A stretch of DNA of 64,000 nt from Flectonema sp. DT1601 (GCA_964019425.1 OZ025843.1:372001-436000), one strand, 5' to 3'; positions 1-11,272 are shown, counted from the first letter of the stretch. The notes: generated by a model from the letters alone, not told the origin. Translations and numbers: made by a program.

Positions 1-195
1 AAAAAAAAAAAAAAGAAAGAATAGAAAAAAAATATGAAGAGGAAATAATCAAACATGAAAAAAAAAAAAAAAAATAAAATATAAATAAAAAACGTTGTAT
101 GAAAAAGGAAAAAAAGAAAAAAAAAAGACCAGAAAAGGAAAGAGAAAATGAAAAGGTATAATATTATTGTGGGGATATGAGGATAGCAGGGAGAT

Positions 196-199
<4 letters not shown>

Positions 200-231
<32 letters not shown>

Positions 232-482
232 TTATTATTTAAAAAAAGGAAACAATCAGTTTAGCGTCTCGATCAGGACGGAAAATAGAAATTAATCGAC
301 ATAGTCGATCGATAGAAAAAAAACAATGATAACATTGTTTATTCCTTTTTTTTTTTTTTTTTTTTTATTCTTTTTATTTATTTTTAAAGAAAAAACAATC
401 AGTTTAGCGTCCTGACCAGGACGGAAAATTGAAAGTGATCGACATAGTCGATCGATAAAAAAACAATGATAACATTGTTTAT

Positions 483-520
<38 letters not shown>

Positions 521-1433
521 TTTTAATTATTTTTTAAAGAAAAAACAATCAGTTTAGCGTCTTGACCAGGACGGAAAATAGAAAGTGATCGACATAGTCG
601 ATCGATAAAAAACAATGATAACATTGTTTATTCTTTTTTTTTTTTTTTTTTTTTTTAATCCTTTTTATTATTTTAAAGAAAAAACAATCAGTTTAGCGTC
701 TTGACCAGGACGGAAAATAGAAAGTGATCGACATAGTCGATCGATAAAAAAACAATGATAACATTGTTTATTCTTTTTTTTTTTTTTTTTTTTAAATTCT
801 TTTTATTTATTTTTAAAGAAAAAAAAACGGAAAATAAAAATTAGTCGACAAAGTCGAACGATAAAAAAAAAACAATGATAACATTGTTTATTCTTTTTTT
901 TTTTGTTTTTTTTTAATCTTTTTTATTAATTTTGAAAAAAAAACAATCAGTTTAGCGTCTTGACCAGGACGGAAAATAGAAAGTAATCGACATAGTCGAT
1001 CGATAAAAAAAAACAATGATAACATTGTTTATTCTTTTTTTTTTTGTTTTTTTTTATTCTTTTTTATTAATTTTGAAAAAAAAACAATCAGTTTAGCGTC
1101 TTGACTAGGACGGAAAATAGAAAGTAATCGACATAGTCGATCGATAAAAAAAAACAATGATAACATTGTTTACTCTTTTTTTTTTTTTTTTTTTAAATTC
1201 TTTTTATTTTAAAAAGAAAAAAAACGGAAAATAGAAATTAGTCGACAAAGTCGAACGATAAAAAAAAAACAATGATATCATTGTTTATTCTTTTTTTTTT
1301 ATTTTTTTTTTTTATATTCTTTTTTATTAATTTTGAAAAAAAAACAATCAGTTTAGCGTCTTGACCAGGACGGAAAATAGAAAGTGATCGACATAGTCGA
1401 TCGATAAAAAAAAACAATGATAACATTGTTTAT

Positions 1434-1469
<36 letters not shown>

Positions 1470-2832
1470 CTTTTTATTATTTTTAAAGAAAAAACAATCA
1501 GTTTAGCGTCTTGACCAGGACGAAAAATAGAAAGTGATCGACATAGTCGATCGATAAAAAAACAATGATAACATTGTTTATTCTTTTTTTTTTTTTTTTT
1601 TTTTTTTTAAATCCTTCTTTTTATTTTTTAAAGAAAAAACAATCAGTTTAGCGTCTTGACCAGGACGGAAAATAGAAAGTAATCGACATAGTCGATCGAT
1701 AAAATAAAAACAATGATAACATTGTTTATTCCTTTTTTTTTTTTTTTTATTCTTTTTATTTATTTTTAAAGAAAAAACAATCAGTTTAGCGTCCTGACCA
1801 GGACGGGAAATAGAAAGTGATCGACATAGTCGATCGATAAAAAAAAACAATGATAACATTGTTTAATCTTTTTTTTTTTTTTTTTTTTTTTTTTTATTCT
1901 TTTTATTTATTTTTTAAAGAAAAAACATCAGTTTAGCGTCTTGACCAGGACGGAAAATAGAAATTAGTCGACAAAGTCGATCGATAACAAAACAATGATA
2001 ACATTGTTTATTCTTTTTTTTTTTTTTTTTTTTTTTTTTATTCTTTTTATTTATTTTTTAAAGAAAAAACAATCAGTTTAGCGTCCTGACCAGGACGGAA
2101 AATAGAAAGTAATCGACATAGTCGATCGATAAAAAAAAACAATGATAACATTGTTTTATCTTTTTCTTTTTTTTTTTTTTTTATTCTTTTTATTTATTTA
2201 GAAAACAATCAGTTTAGCGTCTTGACCAGGACGGAAAATAGAAATTAGTCGACAAAGTCGATCGATAAAAAAACAATGATAACATTGTTTATTCTTTTTT
2301 TTTTTTTTTTTTTTAAATTCTTTTTATTTATTTTTTAAGAAAAAAAAAACGGAAAATAGAAATTAGTCGACAAAGTCGAACGATAAAAAAACAATGATAA
2401 CATTGTTTATTCTTTTTTTATTTTTTTTTTTTTATTCTTTTTTATTAATTTTGAAAAAAAAACAATCAGTTTAGCGTCTTGACCAGGACGAAAAATAGAA
2501 AGTGATCGACATAGTCGATCGATAAAAAAACAATGATAACATTGTTTATTCTTTTTTTTTTTTTTTTTTTTTTTTAAATCCTTCTTTTTATTTTTTAAAG
2601 AAAAAACAATCAGTTTAGCGTCTTGACCAGGACGGAAAATAGAAAGTAATCGACATAGTCGATCGATAAAATAAAAACAATGATAACATTGTTTATTCCT
2701 TTTTTTTTTTTTTTTATTCTTTTTATTTATTTTTAAAGAAAAAACAATCAGTTTAGCGTCCTGACCAGGACGGGAAATAGAAAGTGATCGACATAGTCGA
2801 TCGATAAAAAAAAACAATGATAACATTGTTTA

Positions 2833-2863
<31 letters not shown>

Positions 2864-3539
2864 TTCTTTTTATTTATTTTTTAAAGAAAAAACATCAGTT
2901 TAGCGTCTTGACCAGGACGGAAAATAGAAATTAGTCGACAAAGTCGATCGATAACAAAACAATGATAACATTGTTTATTCTTTTTTTTTTTTTTTTTTTT
3001 TTTTTTATTCTTTTTATTTATTTTTTAAAGAAAAAACAATCAGTTTAGCGTCCTGACCAGGACGGAAAATAGAAAGTAATCGACATAGTCGATCGATAAA
3101 AAAAAACAATGATAACATTGTTTTATCTTTTTCTTTTTTTTTTTTTTTTATTCTTTTTATTTATTTAGAAAACAATCAGTTTAGCGTCTTGACCAGGACG
3201 GAAAATAGAAATTAGTCGACAAAGTCGATCGATAAAAAAACAATGATAACATTGTTTATTCTTTTTTTTTTTTTTTTTTTTAAATTCTTTTTATTTATTT
3301 TTTAAGAAAAAAAAAACGGAAAATAGAAATTAGTCGACAAAGTCGAACGATAAAAAAACAATGATAACATTGTTTATTCTTTTTTTTATTTTTTTTTTTA
3401 TATTCTTTTTTATTAATTTTGAAAAAAAAAAAAAAAAACAATCAGTTTAGCGTCTTGACCAGGACGGAAAATAGAAAGTAATCGACATAGTCGATCGATA
3501 AAAATACAATGATAACATTGTTTAATCTTTTATAATTTT
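200..3539 (-). repeat. Hairpin satellite array A1 (about 24 monomers)
   Basis: Tandem monomers of about 118-148 bp. The full type carries three inverted repeats: GTCYTGACCAGGAC, ATCGACATAGTCGAT and AACAATGATAACATTGTT, followed by a T-run of 12-35. A shorter type lacks the first hairpin and has GTCGACAAAGTCGA as the second. A higher-order unit of 968 bp (seven monomers) is present about twice between 1560 and 3514. All small ORFs here are translations of the repeat. Confidence 0.9.
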
Positions 3540-4983
3540 TTATTTTTTTTTTTGTTTTAAAAAAAAAAAAAAACAAGCGGAATTGATCATAATGGGTGGT
3601 AGGGGTTGTTATAACTTCGTTTGAAAATTCTTCTTTTTTGATTTCTTTTTTTTTTTCTTTTTACAGGAGTTAAGATCACTTTCAGGAGACAACACATTAA
3701 CAAGAGCAGCAAGCAGAGTTGACACTATCAATTCAAATTTGAAATACCGGGAATTAATTTACAAGGAGGTATCTCAAGTGACTTGGTATCTCTAGCGTGT
3801 CGGTATCTCTGGAGTGCTGGTATCTCGTATGTGCGTTGGTATCTCATGAGTGATGGTATCTCTTGTGCATTAGAGAAACGAAAAAGAATGTCATGACCAT
3901 GACGGAAGAATTGAGGAATTGAGTTAACATGTTCAATTTAACTTATTTAAACTTTTTTTTTTTTTTAACAGACCGTAACTATTTGAAAATAAAATGTAGA
4001 TGGGAAACAGTGAAAAGTAAAATGGATGATAAAATTAAATGAGAAATATGACATAACAGACCAGATTAACGATCAAGCTGAGCTGATCTTGTTTTTATTA
4101 CAAATAGGGGAGCGGGAGGGATGGAAGGAATAGAGGAAAAAAAAAGAAAAGGTTGATCAATTGGATCTGATCGTCGAGAAGAAGAAATTATTTTAAAGGT
4201 TGATCGGTATAGCCGATCGTCGAGAAAAATAAACAGATATAAATACAATCAGTTTAAATTAAAAAAAGAAAAAAAGATTAACGATCAAGCTGAGCTGATC
4301 CTGTTTTTATTTAAAATTAGGGGAGCGGGAGGGATGGAAGGAATAAAGGAAAAAAAAAAAAAAAAAAAGGTCGATCAATTGGATCTGATCGTCGAGAAGA
4401 AGAAAACAATTATTTATAAAAAAAAAATGGTCGGTATAGCCGATCGTTGAGAAAAGAACAGATATAAATACAATCGGTTTTGGTGATCGACGAGTGGAGC
4501 GATCACTTGACAAGAAGGAAAAAGAAAGGACCGATTAATTGGGGCTTTGATTGTATTCCCAAGGCATGTTTTTTTTTTTTTTTTTTTTATTATTCATTTA
4601 CATTATTATTTTTTTTTTTTTTTTTTAAATTAATAATCACATTTTATTCAAAAATATTTCATATTAGAGTAAAAGAAAAAGAAAAAAAAGAAATAAGAGA
4701 AAAAAAAAAAAAAAAAAAAACCATTGCTGGCCCCCTCACCACTCATAGAGGATGAGGAGGCCAGTAAGGCGTCACTCAAATCTATGCCAAGCCTTGGGAA
4801 CTTGGATTGGGGTTTAGACCATTTATAATTAACAATTAACAATTAACAATTAACCTGATTAACGTTATGATCTGACGGACATAAACATATCGATAAAATA
4901 ATACAAACAAAAACGAACAATAAATAATAAATAAGCTAAAAAACTAAATAAACAAAGTGATGTGAAAGTAAGGAAAAAGAGAA
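3540..4983 (-). other. LINE 3' UTR of copy 1, hairpin-rich
   Basis: This is non-coding sequence between the stop codon and the satellite array. It contains two related blocks (about 4066-4255 and 4270-4480). Each carries inverted repeats such as GATCGGTATAGCCGATC and a GATCA...TGATC pair, with polypurine stretches. A T-rich and A-rich segment (4560-4720) and three tandem copies of AATTAAC (about 4828-4855) are also present. Compared with 26600-26720 and 40860-41010, a block of about 100 bp carrying a GGTCCT...AGGACC hairpin is absent here. The ORFs that appear in this stretch encode homopolymer-derived peptides and are not genes. Confidence 0.75.
3772..3866 (-). repeat. GGTATCTC minisatellite in LINE 3' UTR
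   Basis: Six copies of GGTATCTC spaced about 16-20 bp apart, with GTG-rich spacers. The same cluster recurs at 16874-16968, 26925-27016 (inverted) and 40636-40712, with a shortened version near 37140-37175, so it belongs to the LINE 3' UTR and is not a local expansion. Confidence 0.8.
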
Positions 4984-7900
4984 TTACAAGGGGGTGGAGT
5001 CACCGTGAACGTCATCAGCAGAACATCTCCTTCGATTGTAACGATATCTTGATGGAGGGGTTCGTTTTTTCAGAGTTGAACGCTCAGACTTTCTCGGCGG
5101 AGTTTCATTTTCCTCATGTTCTTCTGTGTCTGGCGGACTCAAACCTTCTGCCCATGAAGCTAATTGGAACTTCAGGGCCGCAATTTGAGACCGTGCCAAG
5201 GCGAGTTGAGCATTTAAATCGCTCGCCAGTCCCGTTAACATCATGGATTGCTCAAGCTGCTCTGCGTGAGTTGTACACCGTTGGTGATTCAGCTCCGAGA
5301 GGCGAAGTTGGGCATCCAGAAGTTGTTCTGAGAGCTCTGCCGCTTTCTCGTTTGTTTCGAGAGAGTCATCTACTGCTCGACAGTAATTCTCGAGTAAGTC
5401 AATCCTACCCTCGGACCATTGTCTCGCAATAGGTGTATTCTCTTTAACGGAGATAACGTGACTCTCTTGTCGTAAAATCTTGGTCGGCGTGCGGTCGAGA
5501 GCTTCACTCTGCGGCATTGTCGGAGGAATTGAGGCTAGAGGACAAAGAGGGGTGATATAATTAAGGGTAGGGATAAGGGGTTTAATAAGAGGAGTAAAAA
5601 GACTACTCGTAGTTGTAAAGAGCGAGAGGTAGTTCTTTGCTATCTTCATCATAGCAACAGATTCATACAGAACGGGGGTTCGGGGGGAAACTTGTTGACT
5701 AAAGTGGGTCATACGGGGACGCGCGGCATGCAAACTCTCGACCTCCTGTTGAGTATAGAAAAGTCTTATTTTACTTTCTCTTTCCTCATTACATTTGGTC
5801 TCCAATTCGTTCGACAGAAGAACAAACCTTTGATGGTAATTAAAGAGCGCCATTTCCGATAGGTCTGCTCTCTGAGTCAGATTTGCGAGCTCACGTTTCC
5901 TGTAATCTTCCACTAAGTCATATTGTCGAACTAGTGCAGAAAGAGAAGTCTTCGATTCATCGCGTTCTGCTGTTAACCGTTGAATTACTCCTTCCAGAAG
6001 TTCATATTCTTTTCTATCTTTTTCAATAATTAAAACAGGGGGCGCAGGAGGAAGTGAGGATGGATCCTGGTTGGTAGCTTTGATCTCAACAGGTAATCCA
6101 TTTAGTAACTGCTTGTCTTTCTCGAGGGAGGCTGACATCGCATTAAAGTAAAATAAAAATAGAACATAAAAAATTCGTTCTTTCATTTGCTCTAATTCGT
6201 TTTCTAAAATCTGGCATTTCAAGGAAAGTTTCAGCCTTAATTTTCCTTCTTTTTTTTTGTACAAGGGGGTTTGAGAACCCATGTCAGATTGAGTTCTTAT
6301 CACTATAGCGAAATCAGCAGGAAGTGTTTGCGATCCCGTTGACATGAGTTCAGGTGGGGGAGTCTGGAAAGAGATGGAAGAAATAGAAGAGAATGACAAG
6401 GAGAGTCCAGTGAGCTCATCCTCATCTAACAAAACAGAAGGGGCCGGGGAGGAAGAACCATTGGCAATAAGTAGAATAGAAAGAGCCGTTGCGTAACAAG
6501 TTTGCCAGATAAAACATTTCTCAAGCCACGATCTTTCAATGGTGAGCTTTTCGATCGTTTTCAGTTTTGTTACTTTGTGGATTTTGACTTCTTCCACAGG
6601 GAAGATTTCTTTACCATCTTTTATAAAACTTGCAGTGGCAGGTTCTTCTTTAATGCTGCGCATTAGTGGTCTTGAATGCCACGTGGGGAGGTTCCTCGTC
6701 TGGAACAGAACATATGAGCACTGTCTGGCGATTCTGGTGCATTCACAAAATAAAGCTTTTGTTGGTGCTAAAGGTGAACCGATGTGACGTGTCCAGATGT
6801 TCAGCTGGTCCATGCAGATGTTTCCTCGTACGCCAACTTCAATAGTATAAATGTTACAGTCGAAGCCATTAGCGATGATCGAGTCTCTTAGCTTTAGGTA
6901 TTTCTTTTCCTTTAAGACATGAGAGGTTTCGAAACGATCTTCATTTGGACACGTCAGCTCCAGAATCAGTGCTCTTTTCGCAAAAAAAGAATAAATAAAA
7001 ATGTCTGGTCTTAGAGAGGACGAGACATGGCACACTTCAAGAGGAACAATTAGGCGGTTATCACCGACATCGTCGAGGATGACCCAATCATTCGCTAGTG
7101 AAAGTTCGCCTGTCTCTTTAGAAATTCTTTCTAGGGGTTTATTTTCCCCTGTTTTTAAAAAAGTTTGAGAGGGAGGCGGGAGGTTTTCTTTTCTTTTGTT
7201 GGCTTTTATTATCAACTCTTCCAAGAAGATAACAATGCGTTTTAGAACGCTGTCGTGACGCCACGTGAACCTCCCTTGTGTTAAAGAGACAGGACAGCCT
7301 GTTAAGACATGCCTGAGGGTAGGATTCACTTTGCCACACAAAACACAATTTTGGTCCACATTGGTGATGTTCCACCTCTTTAAATTATCTTGTGAGGGGA
7401 GGGTGTTTGTAACCGCTTTCAGTTGAAATGAGATATAGGCAGGATTTCCCTCCCTAAGTACCTTATTCCAGGTGAAATCGTTTATCATACATTTAGACCA
7501 CTCCTTCCACTGACCTTGGACTTGTAATTTATTCAAAGAGTTCAGTAGTTCATCTGTGGCTTCCACTTCAAAACGCTTAAGGAGATCGGGGCGAGTAGTA
7601 CGTAGATCGCGCAATCGGTGACCAAGACCAGCTGATTGCTTCGCAAGAGAACGGTAAGAAAAAAACTTAATAAGGCGCTCCCACTCAGCAGAAGCTGAAA
7701 ACTTTTTCGACCAGTTGGACGATTTCTCCATAATAACATTGTAGACACCGTGCATGTCAGAGTCCTGTGAGGATCTGAGGATGTCTAGTTTAATTGATTG
7801 CGCTTGTTTATATAGCGTCTCAACTCTTTTGTGTCTGAGACCAACAGTGTTCTTTGAACCGGTAAAAAGGATGACTGTGTTCGCAGAGCGGACAAATCCC

Positions 7901-10251
7901 CACCATTTCTTCAAAAAAGGTTTAATAATTTTGTCCATTTTTTTGGCAAAAGGGAGAGATAAGTCATGGATCATTAAACTCCATGTTAACCTTGACAATA
8001 ACAAGTGTTGGACAGACCAAGCCTTCTGAGACCCATATAGTGGCATGGCGTCGACTTTTTTTAAAAAATTCCTGGTAAAAGTGGTCAGGCGCTCTCGCAA
8101 TTTCTGTTCTTTGGCGTTCGGCTCAAACCAACGCCCGAGGTATTTGAACTCTCCAGCTTCCTGGAGATTCGTAATCGGAACATTGTTAATCTTCAGGTCC
8201 GGGTTAGCTGGTTTCCCTTGTACAAAGCTGTGGGCAATGCATTTCTGGGGTTTCGCTTTCATACCACGAGACCAGGAAAGAAACTGTTCGAGCGACTTGA
8301 TTAGCAATTTTGCCCCCGCCTTTGATGACGTGGTAAGTTGTAAATCATCAGCAAAAGCTGCAACTAATAGTTGGAGGGATTTATTGTTAAACTCGTAGGC
8401 TTCCTGTTGATGAACTGCTAAGGAAAAGAGCAGTAGTTGGAATACCAAATTAAAAAGGGTTGGGGAGGAAACGCAGCCTTGAAAGACACCAACTTCAAAA
8501 GGGATAGTGGGCGTCAGGCCTTCTCCAACTCTGATTTGGACGCGCATGGAGGAATAATACCTTTTATAGAAACCGATTATTCTTTCGTGAATTCCGAAAT
8601 ATTTTAAAGCAAAGAAAATTAATTGATGTTTGACTGAGCCGAAAGCATCTGCCAAATCCACCCAGACAATTGTTAGGTTTTTCCGGAGAGCTTTCACTTC
8701 TTTAAAAATCTCTGTGGTGATCGTGGCATGTTCGATACATCCAGAGACACCTTTCCTAAAGCCTTTTTGAAAATTAAATTTAGAAAGAGTGTGGTTTGCG
8801 ACGGCTTCCTGAATAACCGTATTAAAAATTTTCCCGTCGCAGTTGCCCACAGCTATCGGTCTCGTTTTCGAGATGTCTTTCCCATCGGAGTTGGGCTTTG
8901 GGAGCATTGTTACAAATGCTAAGCCCCAACTATCCGGATAGGCCTTGAGTTCGAAAATTCTCTTTAATACCTTGTAAAGTGCTTCCATAAAAGTTGGGAC
9001 CTTTTTCCATACAACATAAGGTATGCAATTGGGACCAGGGGCACATTTGTTTTTTTTCTTTGATAAGAGAATACCAAACTGTTCGAAGCTCGGGAACTGG
9101 ATATCATCCATTGTCTTGTAGTCAGACTTAGGTAAAAAAGAGGGATGGGTGAAATCAGTTTTTTTTTTTTCATTGTCACAATAATTGTTTTTAAAATGTT
9201 CAATTATTTTTTCCTCTGGAATATCAAGGGAGGGGGGTTGAGGATCTTCTTTTTGGAGTTCTTCTTTTATGGCAGTAAACGGATTTTGACGAAATTTATC
9301 TTGTAATTTTTTGAATAAATTTTTCTTTTCTAAATTCCGATACATTCGGAAAATCCTTTTCATTCTCGTTCTTGCCTCTTTCCATTTGACAGCGTTCTCT
9401 ATAGAAGGCCCAGATTTGCGGAGCTCCTGTCTTAGCTGTTTCATTTCCAGACGACATTCAAGTTTTTCTTGGTCGAGGATGACCTCTTCCCTTGATTTCT
9501 GTTTGCGGGGTAAATTCCGCTTTGTTTCTTCAAAGAAACCGCTACATATTTGATAAACCGTTTTGAGTAGTTTATCAAGTTGGTCGGCAGGTTTTGAAGA
9601 ATTTTCTGTTTCGACGGTGAAAGTTTGAAGTTTTTCTGCAGCAGAAACGTCGATGTCCTTCCATTCAGTTCCAAAAGATCGGAATTTGAGACGAGACGGG
9701 TGTAACGGGGTAAAAGTGGGTGTTGTAGAGTTATAAGGAACGAAAGCTGTTTGTGAAGTTTTAAAATCTACAGATTCTCCTACAAAGGGAGGTTCCAGGT
9801 CTGAATTATTCCCTGTGAGGGGAGACAGAGGTGTACCTTTACATGTACCGTTAACACAGTGTTTCGCTCTCGTAGCGATACTTTTGAAAAGCTTACCACA
9901 TTCTGGACAAGGTAAGTGGTAACAATCTTTAACTTGGGAGTGGGTAGATGGGGGAAAACGTGACTTATAGTCCTTAAATTCCTTACTAAACTTACAGTTA
10001 CGTCTAAAATGCGCAACTGGACCTTTGAGGTATGTCTCAAAACATAAAGGACATTTGGCTACTAAAGTTTTATCCCCATCCAGAGCCGATCTCGAAATAG
10101 CCTCTTGCAAAGCCTCGGGGGCTGGGTTGGCTGAGAGATGGTTGCCAGTATCTTTATGACACCGCCGGCCCGGTGTTTCTTTTTTTTTTTGTTGTGAAGT
10201 AGCAATAATAAAAAAAAAAAAAAAATAGAAAAGAGAATGGCTCAGAAACAA
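4984..10251 (-). CDS. LINE polyprotein: zinc fingers, reverse transcriptase, restriction-like endonuclease, coiled-coil tail
   Basis: 1755 residues. Two N-terminal zinc fingers (C67-x2-C70-x10-H81-x4-C86 and C115-x2-C118-x12-H131-x5-C137) probably bind nucleic acid. The RT spans about residues 390-720: motif A DLADAFGSV from D532, motif B QGC at 591-593, motif C FADD at 633-636. A CCHC knuckle lies at C969, C972, H981, C986. The endonuclease has RPD at 1081-1083, ELT at 1098-1100, KY at 1117-1118 and EVGVRG at 1138-1143, as in RLE-bearing clades (R2, CRE, NeSL, HERO type), which integrate by target-primed reverse transcription. About 600 residues of low-homology, heptad-like sequence follow (clearest at about 1340-1520 and 1640-1720). 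The first 24 residues come from a T-rich homopolymer, so the start is uncertain and may lie downstream or be supplied by splicing. The clade is unresolved; HERO-like features (DLADAFGSV, ELT.P) are suggestive. Confidence 0.9.
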   Translation of the reverse strand: MFLSHSLFYFFFFFIIATSQQKKKETPGRRCHKDTGNHLSANPAPEALQEAISRSALDGDKTLVAKCPLCFETYLKGPVAHFRRNCKFSKEFKDYKSRFPPSTHSQVKDCYHLPCPECGKLFKSIATRAKHCVNGTCKGTPLSPLTGNNSDLEPPFVGESVDFKTSQTAFVPYNSTTPTFTPLHPSRLKFRSFGTEWKDIDVSAAEKLQTFTVETENSSKPADQLDKLLKTVYQICSGFFEETKRNLPRKQKSREEVILDQEKLECRLEMKQLRQELRKSGPSIENAVKWKEARTRMKRIFRMYRNLEKKNLFKKLQDKFRQNPFTAIKEELQKEDPQPPSLDIPEEKIIEHFKNNYCDNEKKKTDFTHPSFLPKSDYKTMDDIQFPSFEQFGILLSKKKNKCAPGPNCIPYVVWKKVPTFMEALYKVLKRIFELKAYPDSWGLAFVTMLPKPNSDGKDISKTRPIAVGNCDGKIFNTVIQEAVANHTLSKFNFQKGFRKGVSGCIEHATITTEIFKEVKALRKNLTIVWVDLADAFGSVKHQLIFFALKYFGIHERIIGFYKRYYSSMRVQIRVGEGLTPTIPFEVGVFQGCVSSPTLFNLVFQLLLFSLAVHQQEAYEFNNKSLQLLVAAFADDLQLTTSSKAGAKLLIKSLEQFLSWSRGMKAKPQKCIAHSFVQGKPANPDLKINNVPITNLQEAGEFKYLGRWFEPNAKEQKLRERLTTFTRNFLKKVDAMPLYGSQKAWSVQHLLLSRLTWSLMIHDLSLPFAKKMDKIIKPFLKKWWGFVRSANTVILFTGSKNTVGLRHKRVETLYKQAQSIKLDILRSSQDSDMHGVYNVIMEKSSNWSKKFSASAEWERLIKFFSYRSLAKQSAGLGHRLRDLRTTRPDLLKRFEVEATDELLNSLNKLQVQGQWKEWSKCMINDFTWNKVLREGNPAYISFQLKAVTNTLPSQDNLKRWNITNVDQNCVLCGKVNPTLRHVLTGCPVSLTQGRFTWRHDSVLKRIVIFLEELIIKANKRKENLPPPSQTFLKTGENKPLERISKETGELSLANDWVILDDVGDNRLIVPLEVCHVSSSLRPDIFIYSFFAKRALILELTCPNEDRFETSHVLKEKKYLKLRDSIIANGFDCNIYTIEVGVRGNICMDQLNIWTRHIGSPLAPTKALFCECTRIARQCSYVLFQTRNLPTWHSRPLMRSIKEEPATASFIKDGKEIFPVEEVKIHKVTKLKTIEKLTIERSWLEKCFIWQTCYATALSILLIANGSSSPAPSVLLDEDELTGLSLSFSSISSISFQTPPPELMSTGSQTLPADFAIVIRTQSDMGSQTPLYKKKEGKLRLKLSLKCQILENELEQMKERIFYVLFLFYFNAMSASLEKDKQLLNGLPVEIKATNQDPSSLPPAPPVLIIEKDRKEYELLEGVIQRLTAERDESKTSLSALVRQYDLVEDYRKRELANLTQRADLSEMALFNYHQRFVLLSNELETKCNEERESKIRLFYTQQEVESLHAARPRMTHFSQQVSPRTPVLYESVAMMKIAKNYLSLFTTTSSLFTPLIKPLIPTLNYITPLCPLASIPPTMPQSEALDRTPTKILRQESHVISVKENTPIARQWSEGRIDLLENYCRAVDDSLETNEKAAELSEQLLDAQLRLSELNHQRCTTHAEQLEQSMMLTGLASDLNAQLALARSQIAALKFQLASWAEGLSPPDTEEHEENETPPRKSERSTLKKRTPPSRYRYNRRRCSADDVHGDSTPL

Positions 10252-10552
10252 TATCGATGAGTTAAGATCTTTTTTTTTAAACTATTCCTTTTTTTTAATT
10301 TCGGGCAGCTAACCCTAGAGTTTTTTTTGGTAAATACTGTTTAAAGGAAAACGAGCTACGCTCTAAAACAGAAAAATCGGAGTAACTACTTGTTTATAAT
10401 ATATATTTTGATAAATAATGTGGTTGGCAAATGAATGCCGAAGAGGCAACTTGAGAAAAGCAATTGGATGAGAAGAAACATTGGGTCTTATAAAGCAAAG
10501 GAGATAGAGGGGCCTAAAAAGACCGCAGAGTGGATAGCTCCACAAAAGGCTG
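10252..10552 (-). promoter_or_regulatory. LINE 5' leader of copy 1
   Basis: About 300 bp separate the inferred element start from the first ATG of the long ORF. The strand contains T-rich and A-rich runs, and I see no long ORF in frame with the polyprotein. In a tandem arrangement this region directly abuts the 3' end of the neighbouring copy, so any internal promoter must lie here. I did not recognise a specific promoter element or an HDV-type ribozyme fold. Confidence 0.4.
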
Positions 10553-10947
10553 AATTTCGAAAAGGTGGGAAGTAACGGACTGGGAGCTTTTGGCTCCTGC
10601 CCTATTCCCGATGTAAACTTTCTTTTTATTTTTTTTTTTTTTTAACAGGCCCAAAGGGCGACAATGATGGTTGCTGACCAAGGAATAATATTCAAATGAA
10701 TTTTCGTTTCAAAGAAACGAACAGAATTAAGAGAGAGGTAGAGAAAAAAAAAAAAAAAAAAAAAAAGAAAGAATAGAAAAAAAATATGAAGAGGAAATAA
10801 TCAAACATGAAAAAAAAAAAAAAAAATAAAATATAAATAAAAAACGTTGTATGAAAAAGGAAAAAAAGAAAAAAAAAAGACCAGAAAAGGAAAGAGAAAA
10901 TGAAAAGGTATAATATTATTGTGGGGATATGAGGATAGCAGGGAGAT

Positions 10948-10950
<3 letters not shown>
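10553..10950 (-). other. LINE 3'-terminal tail with conserved stem-loops (copy 2)
   Basis: This is the 3' end of copy 2 in the sense direction. It contains three clear inverted repeats: GGAGCTTTTGGCTCC at 10583-10597 (about 30 nt from the inferred terminus), GCCCAAAGGGC at about 10650-10660, and TTCGTTTCAAAGAAACGAA near 10702-10720. It recurs at 23655-24052, in part at 30741-31840 and 34713-34802, and inverted at 39820-40066 and 46570-46985. A terminal stem-loop is a known RT recognition feature in several LINEs; that role here is inference. Confidence 0.65.
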
Positions 10951-10984
<34 letters not shown>

Positions 10985-11235
10985 TTATTATTTAAAAAAA
11001 GGAAACAATCAGTTTAGCGTCTCGATCAGGACGGAAAATAGAAATTAATCGACATAGTCGATCGATAGAAAAAAAACAATGATAACATTGTTTATTCCTT
11101 TTTTTTTTTTTTTTTTTTTATTCTTTTTATTTATTTTTAAAGAAAAAACAATCAGTTTAGCGTCCTGACCAGGACGGAAAATTGAAAGTGATCGACATAG
11201 TCGATCGATAAAAAAACAATGATAACATTGTTTAT

Positions 11236-11272
<37 letters not shown>

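Larger units (their letters stand above)
1..10552 (-). mobile_element. LINE copy 1 (RLE-type non-LTR retrotransposon), 3' end outside window
   Basis: In sense (minus) order this copy holds a leader of about 300 bp, the 1755-codon ORF, a hairpin-rich 3' UTR, a satellite array and the start of the 3'-terminal tail, which runs off the left edge. The upstream boundary near 10552 is inferred: three unrelated fragments of the same repeat break at the matching position (34713, about 40066 and 46984-46986), all at a TTTCGAAA/TTTCGATAAA sequence. The next copy follows head to tail with nothing between. Apart from array length, the copy matches copy 2 wherever I compared them, so either the duplication is very recent or it was generated in assembly. 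The element boundaries are an inference; the ORF and repeat structure are read directly. Confidence 0.8.

Noticed and set aside
1238-2826. Small ORFs beginning MLSLFFFIDRLCRS, repeated across all satellite arrays
   Set aside because: They are translations of the satellite monomer; they start and stop with homopolymer length changes and have no independent coding signal.
200-3539. CRISPR-like regular palindromic repeats
   Set aside because: Spacers are homopolymers, not unique sequences, and the surroundings are eukaryotic transposons with no cas genes.
4962-5432. 156-codon plus-strand ORF, also at 18064, 25240 (minus) and 47941
   Set aside because: It is antisense to the LINE C-terminal coding region in every copy and has no recognisable domain.
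10306-10320. CTAACCCTAG as a telomere-repeat trace
   Set aside because: A single occurrence per LINE leader, not tandem, and part of unique leader sequence.
10252-10552. HDV-type ribozyme at the LINE 5' end, as in R2
   Set aside because: I could not draw a convincing double pseudoknot from the leader by eye; a covariance-model search would be needed.
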